A stretch of 6,427 bases of DNA from the NCBI GenBank assembly GCA_937864975.1, contig CALMDI010000787.1, positions 1 through 6,427 on the forward strand. Reading direction: 5' to 3'. Within the stretch, counting starts at the first letter, position 1; every line of letters starts with the position of its first letter. Below are positions 1-5,873 of this stretch, in pieces. A model generated the notes under the pieces. The model had not been told where the DNA came from and ran no database searches. It worked only from the letters and a program-made list of their open reading frames with translations. Both the position numbers and the translations under genes were made by a program. Source of the DNA: an uncultured Chloroflexota bacterium. Its GTDB lineage: Bacteria > Chloroflexota > Anaerolineae > Aggregatilineales > Phototrophicaceae.

Positions 1-615
1 ATCGATCATGTTTTGCAGCAGCAGCACCACTTCGACAGGCTGGTTGACGAACGTTTTGCGCGGATAAACGCCCAGCGCGCACTGCAAGCCGTTCAGGTCA
101 ACCCGGTAGCCGCCGCTAATCCTACCGAGGACATCGGGGTACATGTCGTCGATCTGCGCGATTTCGCCGTAGGCGACAAGCGCGCTGGTATCGGGCAGCG
201 CCGGGGGAGCCAGTCTCGCAGGGGCAAAGTCGTTCAGAGCGAGCAGCGCGTCCGCCGGATTTTCTTCCTGAGAACCGATCCGCCGCTGAAGCGCCAGCGC
301 CATCTGCAAAATGGCGGCTATCGCGGTTAGCCACAGTAGGATAAACAGCGCAAGACTGGACGACCACTGACCGGTCAGGACAAGCGCCTCAGACAGCAGG
401 ACGTTGATGCCAATACTCAGCGCGAGCGCCAGCACAAACTGCGTGCCTCGCCCGGCTATTCCGAAGAACCGGATGACCGCCATACCGGGGCAGATGAGAA
501 GAAACCACAGCGTGACCACAGTGCGTACCGGCGTCGTCACTTCCTGAAAGATGACAACGCCGGTCGCCATCGCAGACAGGAGCAGGACGATTGACCAGCC
601 TATCGTGCGCGTCAT
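1..615 (-). CDS. Four-helix membrane protein with soluble C-terminal region (3' end outside window)
   Basis: Starting at ATG 615-613, 205 codons run without a stop to the left edge, so the protein is truncated by the window. The start overlaps the preceding stop as ATGA (615-612), a classic translational-coupling arrangement, and no other gene explains the first 611 bases. Hydrophobic helices lie at about 5-23, 29-51, 58-80 and 86-109. The second carries FLLICPGMAVIR, a Cys-Pro-Gly followed by a conserved-looking Arg, which I associate with small four-helix proteins of glycan loci and loosely with DUF1616-type proteins. After a polar Pro/Ala-rich stretch (111-145) a soluble region begins. It contains CALGVYPRKTFVNQPVEVVLLL (read in two parts, C179-R186 and K187-L200), which alternates like beta strands and may start a beta-sandwich domain outside the membrane. 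Function is unknown. Its place at the end of the operon suggests a partner of the GT-C-like protein. Confidence 0.72.
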   Translation of the reverse strand, partial: MTRTIGWSIVLLLSAMATGVVIFQEVTTPVRTVVTLWFLLICPGMAVIRFFGIAGRGTQFVLALALSIGINVLLSEALVLTGQWSSSLALFILLWLTAIAAILQMALALQRRIGSQEENPADALLALNDFAPARLAPPALPDTSALVAYGEIAQIDDMYPDVLGRISGGYRVDLNGLQCALGVYPRKTFVNQPVEVVLLLQNMID

Positions 616-2531
616 GAGCCTGCCAGTTGGAATATGACGGCGTCTTCGTTCTCATACAGGATTTCAAAGACAGGCGATTCGCGCAGCGCCTGTTCGATGT
701 CGTCCAGAGAGCCGGTTGGCATTTCGCCCAGCATCTCGATTCCCGCTTTCTGACTGCGCGTGATGAATACATAGGCTGCGGCATACTGGTCATTGCTCAA
801 CCACGCGGCAAGAATTGGGGCGGGCGCGGCAAGCACTCGTTGAATTGCCATCGGGTCTTCACGGTCGATGGCGACGTAGGTGAAATATTCATAGTTGCGA
901 AACTGCGATGGATAGTTGCGCGCCCCTTCGACCAGGAGCGAGTTCGGCGGGGCGATGTTATAGAGGAATTCCGAAGCCGCTACTTCGTTTGGCGTGAAAT
1001 AATACTGACGCTCCTTGCCATAATAGGCGAACAACAGCCCCACGAGCAGCCCGGCGCTGACCACCACCAGCAGAACCTGCGACAGCCGTCCACGACCGGA
1101 CGTCAGGGTTGGAAACAGCGCCGACGCGGCGAAGTAGGCGAGAAAGGGCAGGGCGAAAAAGTACACGCGGAACAACATCTCGCCGCCGTAAAAGCTGACC
1201 GCCAGAATGGAAAAGGGCGCGATCACCAGCAGCAGCATGTGCAGGTCGAGATAGCCTTTTCGCATTCGCCGGATCACGCCGAGTACGAACAACCCCAGGA
1301 TTGCCGCGGTCAAGCCGCGACCCATGTAGGCGACAAGCTGCTGACCGGGGCTGGCGATGGCGAGATTAATCAGCGTGCCCTCGATGTTACTGAAGATTTG
1401 ACCGAAGGCTTCGACAATACTTTCCAGCACAGCGCGTGCGTAAGTGACCGCGGGAAAAATAATCCATGTCACCGCCAGAATGAGAAAGAGAATCGGCAGG
1501 CTGCGCGCGCTGCACAAGCCGAACATCACCAGCAGCGTCACCGAAGCAATCGTCATCAACGGGGTAAGCTGGTGGCTGGATGCCACCGCCAGGAACAGGA
1601 TGATGACGACCATCAGCAAGCCGACGCGCTGCTCAGGCTGCGACGGCGTGCGGATGTCACTCGCGGGGATGCGGTAGCCTGCCAGCCGACGCAGGATGCC
1701 CGAAACCCAGCCGGGGAGCCGCGATGAGTTTCCCGCGATCCAATATGAGGGCTGCTGGCGAAACCAGTTCAAACAGATCGCCAGGATCATCAGATGCAGG
1801 AAAAAGTTGAGCGCCTGGGGCGAGAAGTAGTCCTGACCGACCCAGTTGGCAATGAAGAAAAGCCAGATGCTGACCCAGATCACGCGGCGATCTGTCGTGG
1901 CGGTGCGGAAAATGAGCAGCAGAGCGCCGAGATTGATCAGATTGAAGAAAACAGGCGCCCAGGCGGCATAGCGCAGCGTGTCCAGCCCGGTAAGCTGGGT
2001 TAAGAGCGCATTGGCAGTAAAGAAGCCGGGCCAATTGTGATAGACGCCCAGAATGTCGATGGTTGGATCGACCACGCCGTAACGTTGAATGAAGTCGATA
2101 ATCCCGACGTGCTTCCATGCCCACGAGTAGCGCAGCGTGCCGTAGAGCAACACCGGCGTTCCATGAATGATGACGATCAGGGTGACGACATGGAGAAATA
2201 AAATCGCCGGACGCAGTGGCTGGGCGTGGACGCTGATGGCAAAGCTGAGGATCAGCAAACCGAGCGCGGCATAGATTGGCAGCGGTAAGAGCGTGACCAA
2301 CCCCAGATCGCCCAGGTTACGCAGGTTGATACTGGGCAGCGCGGCAAGCCACAGGATGATGGCGGCGGCGACGAGCAAAAGCGCTTCAAATATGGCAAGC
2401 CAATCGCGGTAGGCGCGCGTTTGGGTGCCAGACTGCCAGACGATGGTTTCTCTTTCGGCTTGCACGCGGTCGTAACCCGTTAGGATTCGTTTACATACTG
2501 TAGCATAGCGCCAACGTTCCTCATGATCCAT
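612..2531 (-). CDS. Large polytopic membrane protein, GT-C-like glycosyltransferase or polymerase candidate
   Basis: 639 residues if started at ATG 2531. I count roughly 11-13 hydrophobic segments between residues 45 and 503, followed by an extramembrane domain of about 135 residues (505-639) ending in ILYENEDAVIFQL. Recognisable segments are YHNWPGFF (164-171), NWVGQDYFSPQAL (229-241), SSHQLTPLM (318-326) and YGGEMLFRVYFF (448-459), which I recall from uncharacterised bacterial membrane proteins of surface-glycan loci. The layout of many helices with loop acidic residues and a C-terminal outer domain fits GT-C-type enzymes using polyprenyl-linked sugars, but no diagnostic catalytic motif is proven; a polymerase or ligase role is also possible. 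The start is uncertain: ATG 2531 overlaps the previous gene by 52 bp and lacks a Shine-Dalgarno match, while GTG 2465 (617 residues) begins 14 bases after the previous stop. Frame extensions further upstream lie inside the kinase domain and look non-coding. Translation is probably coupled to both neighbours. Confidence 0.75.
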   Translation of the reverse strand: MDHEERWRYATVCKRILTGYDRVQAERETIVWQSGTQTRAYRDWLAIFEALLLVAAAIILWLAALPSINLRNLGDLGLVTLLPLPIYAALGLLILSFAISVHAQPLRPAILFLHVVTLIVIIHGTPVLLYGTLRYSWAWKHVGIIDFIQRYGVVDPTIDILGVYHNWPGFFTANALLTQLTGLDTLRYAAWAPVFFNLINLGALLLIFRTATTDRRVIWVSIWLFFIANWVGQDYFSPQALNFFLHLMILAICLNWFRQQPSYWIAGNSSRLPGWVSGILRRLAGYRIPASDIRTPSQPEQRVGLLMVVIILFLAVASSHQLTPLMTIASVTLLVMFGLCSARSLPILFLILAVTWIIFPAVTYARAVLESIVEAFGQIFSNIEGTLINLAIASPGQQLVAYMGRGLTAAILGLFVLGVIRRMRKGYLDLHMLLLVIAPFSILAVSFYGGEMLFRVYFFALPFLAYFAASALFPTLTSGRGRLSQVLLVVVSAGLLVGLLFAYYGKERQYYFTPNEVAASEFLYNIAPPNSLLVEGARNYPSQFRNYEYFTYVAIDREDPMAIQRVLAAPAPILAAWLSNDQYAAAYVFITRSQKAGIEMLGEMPTGSLDDIEQALRESPVFEILYENEDAVIFQLAGS

Positions 2532-4846
2532 AAGGAATGATGCGCGTAGTGGCTGGATTTTGTGAGATTTGCCGACACATGATGCAGCCAGCACAGCAGG
2601 ACAAGCGGGCGAACGGGGATCGCTTCCCCCGGCAGCGCCGCGCCGGACTGATCGATCAGGCGCTGTTCGTCGGGTGACCACGCGCCTTCACGCGCTGCTT
2701 CCCGGATAATGTCGGCAAGCTCGCGCCGCTGAACATGCATTCGGGACGATAACAGGAACAGCGGCAGGTCAAGCGCCTGCAAGCCCGACGGACTGGCAAG
2801 CTCCCAGTCCACTATTCCTGTTACACGCCCATCGTCGGCAGAAACGAGGATATTTTCCGGGACGTAATCCCTGTGTGACCAGCCAACCGCCAGGGTGCGA
2901 CCGCGAAGCGCCGCAGCCAGTTCCTCTGACAGCCGCTGCGCCGCCGTTTCCACGAGCGCCGCGGACAAGCGACCGCCCTCTATCCCGCGGAGAATGGTCA
3001 GCGGCTTTTCAATCCAATCATCCATCATCACGCCGTCGAACAGCCTGGGCTTGGCAGTCAGTCGGTGCAGATCGAGAATAGCGCTCGCGGCGTTTTCCTG
3101 AATTCGCTGCCGCCTGGCGGGATCGGGGAGCAGGGTATCCGCGCCCACGCCCTGAAGCATCGATTCGACAAAATAGGCTTGTCCCGACACTTCACCGTGC
3201 GCCAGCGGTGTTGGCGTCTGGCGACTCCACGCGGCGGCGCGAGCGTCCGCGCGCAGTTCAGTGAGCATGGTCTGCTGGTGGCGCTGGCGTGTGATCGCCG
3301 CGTCGCCGCGCGGCAGGCGAATAATCGCGGCGGGCGGCTGGTTCGCGGGACCGACGCGGACGACGACCACATCGTTTAGCGTCTTGACGGCGGCTTGTCC
3401 TTGCCACGTGGTCGGTGGCGCGCTGCCGGGCTGCGCCGGGATGCGCGCGAGAACTGCGGGAATGACGGCGCGCGCGTCGTCGGTCGCGCCGCGCTGCTGC
3501 CAGGCTCGCCGCGCTTTCTCCGAAACGGCGCGCGCGTACAGCGGCGCTGTCATCTGCGGCAGCCAGAGCGCGCGGAGCGCCGTCGCCAGCAGGATCGCCG
3601 CGACCACCGTCTGGCTGAGCAGCCATGCGAGACCAACCCCGGCAATGCCGTAGAGGGGGAGCAGCCACAGACTGAGGAGGATGACCGGGATGCCGAGACC
3701 GGCGTTCACGGCGATGATGCGCCTGCCGTGACCCTGCACGCGCGCGATGCTGACGTAAATGGTCGTGACGATGTTCGGCAGCGCCGAGAGGCAGAGGAGC
3801 CGAAGGACGGTGATGGCTTCGTCGGCATAGGTCTTGCCAAAAAGCTGCAATACAAGGGGCGCGCCGAGCATCATCAGGATGACCGCGACAGCGACCAGAC
3901 GCAGCGTTTGCCTGAACACCTGATAGCTGTAAACGCCGAGCTTCGATGGGTTTCCGGCGGCTTCCGTCACGAATGCCATGCCCATCTGGCGGCTGACCAG
4001 ATAGAGCGAGTAAGCAACCTGCCACGAGAGAAAGTAGTAAGCGTTGGCGCTCGCGCCGGCGCGATCCAAAATCAGCAGGGGAATGACGCTGGTGGTGACG
4101 TTGGAAAACAGCGAGGCGATAGAGTCCCCGGCGGCAAGCCGGACGATCTTTCCAATTCGGATCGGCGCTGCCTGCCCCGAGGTCTGCTGAATGTGTCGGG
4201 GAATCAACCGCCGGAAGATGAGCAGATTCACCGGCGGGAGCATCACCACGACCGCGAGCGTCCACGACGCAAAGACACCGTACTGCGGCACGATGACGGC
4301 AAACGCAATCAGCAGCCCGATTTTGAGAACGGAATAAATGAGGTTTTCGACAGGGACCCAGATCGCCTGCCGCAGCCCGATGAGCGCGCTGTCCTGCAGG
4401 ACGAAGATGCCCCAGGTCGCGGCGGCGAACGCAAAACCCAGCGTGAGCGCCGGGGTTGACGCCAGGAGCGCCAGCGGGTGCGACCCCAGTTTCTCTCCGA
4501 GAATGAAGAGGAGAGCCGCGACCACGGCAGTCGCGCTGCTCAGCGTGTAGGCAGTGAGAATGACGCGCCGCGTCGCTTTATGGGCGGTCGGGATGGTGCG
4601 GTTGAGCACGTCGCTCATGCTGAGCTGCGCGATATTGGCAAGCAAAACCATTGACGAGATGATCGCCGAATTGACGCCGACGACTTCCGTGCTGTAGGTG
4701 CGCGCCGCCAGAATCCAATACAGCATCCCCAGCGCCGACGTGACGCCGGCGCTAAAAATCAGCGCGTAGCCGTTGCGATACACAGGCAGGCGCAGATGCG
4801 CGATGACGCGCGTGAGCGCCGAGTGTTGAATAGCGGGTGCGGACAC
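2480..4846 (-). CDS. Polysaccharide flippase (MOP/Wzx-like) fused to a C-terminal APH-type kinase-fold domain
   Basis: 788 residues in one uninterrupted frame. The GTG at 4846 is the only reasonable start: an in-frame TAA lies 24 bases upstream, and AAAGAG gives a weak ribosome site. Residues about 25-425 hold roughly twelve hydrophobic helices in the pattern of MOP-superfamily polysaccharide exporters, including the N-terminal YILAARTYS-like region (WILAARTYS, 44-52) and SIARVQGHGRR in the second half. Such proteins flip lipid-linked oligosaccharides across the cytoplasmic membrane. A polar Ala/Arg/Pro-rich linker (about 430-485) leads to a cytoplasmic kinase-fold domain (about 485-788): R510 in AAIIRLP at the usual ATP-lysine position, possible helix-C E530, the catalytic loop SHRDYVPENIL with D660 and N665, and IVDWE with metal-binding D680. 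This matches the aminoglycoside/choline phosphotransferase superfamily (H-x-D-x4-N and (I/V)DWE). Most flippases end near 400-500 residues, so the added domain is the unusual part. The kinase substrate is unknown; a sugar, a lipid carrier or regulation of the flippase are all possible. The 3' end overlaps the next gene. Confidence 0.88.
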   Translation of the reverse strand: MSAPAIQHSALTRVIAHLRLPVYRNGYALIFSAGVTSALGMLYWILAARTYSTEVVGVNSAIISSMVLLANIAQLSMSDVLNRTIPTAHKATRRVILTAYTLSSATAVVAALLFILGEKLGSHPLALLASTPALTLGFAFAAATWGIFVLQDSALIGLRQAIWVPVENLIYSVLKIGLLIAFAVIVPQYGVFASWTLAVVVMLPPVNLLIFRRLIPRHIQQTSGQAAPIRIGKIVRLAAGDSIASLFSNVTTSVIPLLILDRAGASANAYYFLSWQVAYSLYLVSRQMGMAFVTEAAGNPSKLGVYSYQVFRQTLRLVAVAVILMMLGAPLVLQLFGKTYADEAITVLRLLCLSALPNIVTTIYVSIARVQGHGRRIIAVNAGLGIPVILLSLWLLPLYGIAGVGLAWLLSQTVVAAILLATALRALWLPQMTAPLYARAVSEKARRAWQQRGATDDARAVIPAVLARIPAQPGSAPPTTWQGQAAVKTLNDVVVVRVGPANQPPAAIIRLPRGDAAITRQRHQQTMLTELRADARAAAWSRQTPTPLAHGEVSGQAYFVESMLQGVGADTLLPDPARRQRIQENAASAILDLHRLTAKPRLFDGVMMDDWIEKPLTILRGIEGGRLSAALVETAAQRLSEELAAALRGRTLAVGWSHRDYVPENILVSADDGRVTGIVDWELASPSGLQALDLPLFLLSSRMHVQRRELADIIREAAREGAWSPDEQRLIDQSGAALPGEAIPVRPLVLLCWLHHVSANLTKSSHYAHHSLWIMRNVGAMLQYVNES

Positions 4847-4870
4847 AGTCAGGCTCTTTGGCGGTTACAC

Positions 4871-4909
4871 GCCGCGACGCGATGCAAACCATCGCGGGAC
4901 GCGAGCGGC
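4871..4909 (-). other. Stem-loop in the GH16-flippase intergenic gap
   Basis: A perfect 7-bp inverted repeat, CGCGATG (4878-4884) and CATCGCG (4890-4896), flanks a 5-base loop. An outer GCCGC (4871-4875) can also pair with GCGGC (4905-4909) across unpaired internal bases. It fills most of the 79-bp gap between the GH16 stop and the GTG start of the flippase-kinase gene. No T-run follows it on the minus strand, so it is not a canonical intrinsic terminator. It may be an mRNA-stabilising or processing hairpin, or simply a product of high GC. Confidence 0.4.
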
Positions 4910-4925
4910 GGTCGGAAGGCGCGCG

Positions 4926-5825
4926 TCACGAGCAGCTCTCGCTGGGGTCGGCTTTGCGCTGCCAGATGCGAACGTAATCGACGACGAACTCGCTCGGAAA
5001 AACGGTGGACGAGTCCGGCGGTCCGCCCCAGTCCCCGCCGACCGCGAGATTAATCAGCAGGTACATCGGTGTCGTCCACGGCGATTCGGGTGTGTAGCGC
5101 CAGACTTCCGTACCGTCGAGGTACCAGATGATCAGGTCTGGCTGCCAGTCGACGGCGAACGTGTGCGCGCCCTCCGCGAGTTCGGGGTCGTACCATTCCC
5201 AACCATCGCTGGATCGCTCGCCATTTTCATCGAGAAACTGAACGTGCATTTCCAGCGTTTCCGGCTGGTTTCCAAGAATCTCCACCATGTCGATTTCCGG
5301 TTTCGAGGTGTGATCCTCCGGCAGAAGCCAGATCGCCGACCAGAGACCTTGCCCACTGGGAGGGTCTGCGCGCACCTCGACGTAGCCGTATTGAAAGATG
5401 AACTTGCCCGGCGCGTTGGTATCCGACTCGCTGCGTCCGGTCGTCACCATGCCGGACGTGTAAGCATAGGTCTCGCCGTTGGTCGCTTCCTCGACGGTTT
5501 CTTCGCGTGCTTCTAAGCGCAGGGCGCCTCCCCGCACCGACACGTTATCGGGGAGATACCACTGATCTTCGCCCGATCCTTCGTTCGTGCATCCCTCCCA
5601 ATCCCACCAGTAGCAGGTCACCCAGTTCTCCGTGTTGAGCCTTTGACCGGGGAAATTATCCTGAAACACCAGGTTCCACCCGTCTGGATTTTCTTGCGGC
5701 TGTAAGGTGTCGCAGTAGGCTGCCGACAGCGGCTGAAGGGCGACCACCATCACGAGCAGCGCGATTCCGACGGCAGACCGACGAAGCATGGTAATACCCG
5801 AAAAATAGTGCGTCCATTTCAACAT
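4926..5825 (-). CDS. Secreted GH16-family endo-beta-glycanase (laminarinase/lichenase/ExoK-like)
   Basis: 299 residues. An N-terminal signal peptide has basic residues at R15-R16, a hydrophobic core at about 18-34 and small residues at 34-36. The catalytic domain spans about 46-289. The hallmark E177-I-D179-M-V-E182 is intact: in GH16 the first Glu is the nucleophile and the last the acid/base, and the extra residue gives the beta-bulge E-x-D-x-x-E form seen in laminarinases. Other family blocks are WYLPDNVSV (89-97), FQYGYVEVRA (144-153), GLWSAIWLLP (160-169), HTFAVDWQPD (221-230) and VVDYVRIW (281-288). C71 and C79, in CYWWDWEGC, may form a disulfide. The ATG at 5825 is chosen because GAGGA lies six bases upstream; a second ATG at 5789 has a poor site but would leave a shorter signal peptide. 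The enzyme should act outside the membrane on a beta-1,3 or beta-1,4 linked glucan or mixed polymer. In an export locus it more likely trims the home polysaccharide, as ExoK does for succinoglycan, than feeds on foreign glucan. The exact substrate is not readable. Confidence 0.93.
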   Translation of the reverse strand: MLKWTHYFSGITMLRRSAVGIALLVMVVALQPLSAAYCDTLQPQENPDGWNLVFQDNFPGQRLNTENWVTCYWWDWEGCTNEGSGEDQWYLPDNVSVRGGALRLEAREETVEEATNGETYAYTSGMVTTGRSESDTNAPGKFIFQYGYVEVRADPPSGQGLWSAIWLLPEDHTSKPEIDMVEILGNQPETLEMHVQFLDENGERSSDGWEWYDPELAEGAHTFAVDWQPDLIIWYLDGTEVWRYTPESPWTTPMYLLINLAVGGDWGGPPDSSTVFPSEFVVDYVRIWQRKADPSESCS

Positions 5826-5846
5826 AAGCGTTCCTCACGACGCTCA
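5825..5846 (-). promoter_or_regulatory. Ribosome binding site in a hairpin loop ahead of the GH16 gene
   Basis: On the minus strand TGAGCGT (5846-5840) can pair with ACGCTTA (5831-5825) through seven pairs, one of them G-U. The 8-base loop CGTGAGGA contains the Shine-Dalgarno sequence GAGGA (5836-5832), six bases before the ATG at 5825, and the last stem base is the A of the start codon. The site decides the start of the GH16 gene. Whether the stem forms or regulates translation is inference; it could also be chance. Confidence 0.5.
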
Positions 5847-5873
5847 AGTGGAGAGTTTGTCTTCATCATAGCA

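Noticed and set aside
627..1727. Long plus-strand open frame of 366 codons opposite the GT-C-like gene
   Set aside because: The product is rich in Arg, Gln, His and Asp with no recognisable domain, and it lies wholly antisense to a membrane protein with clear helices; it is a GC-driven shadow.
2532..2681. N-terminal extension of the GT-C-like protein to a start at 2681
   Set aside because: It would add 50 residues of Arg/Ser/Pro-rich sequence overlapping the kinase domain by about 200 bp; starts at 2531 or 2465 are far more plausible.
3465..3537. Direct repeat of ACGGCGCGCGCGT at 3465-3477 and 3525-3537, exactly 60 bp apart
   Set aside because: It lies in the Ala/Arg-rich linker of the flippase-kinase protein, where both copies encode A-R-A-V in frame; simple GC-rich codon use explains it, and the surrounding residues do not repeat.
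3258..4265. Minus-strand open frame of 335 codons in another frame of the flippase-kinase gene
   Set aside because: The translation is Arg/Ala/His-rich with no hydrophobic pattern; the frame encoding the flippase is plainly the real one.
3395..4459. Plus-strand open frame of 354 codons opposite the flippase
   Set aside because: Low-complexity charged composition with no domain, fully antisense to a clear membrane protein.
5865..5870. TATGAT resembling a -10 box upstream of the GH16 gene (minus strand)
   Set aside because: No acceptable -35 hexamer lies 16-18 bases upstream (the best is about three of six matches), so a promoter here is not supported.
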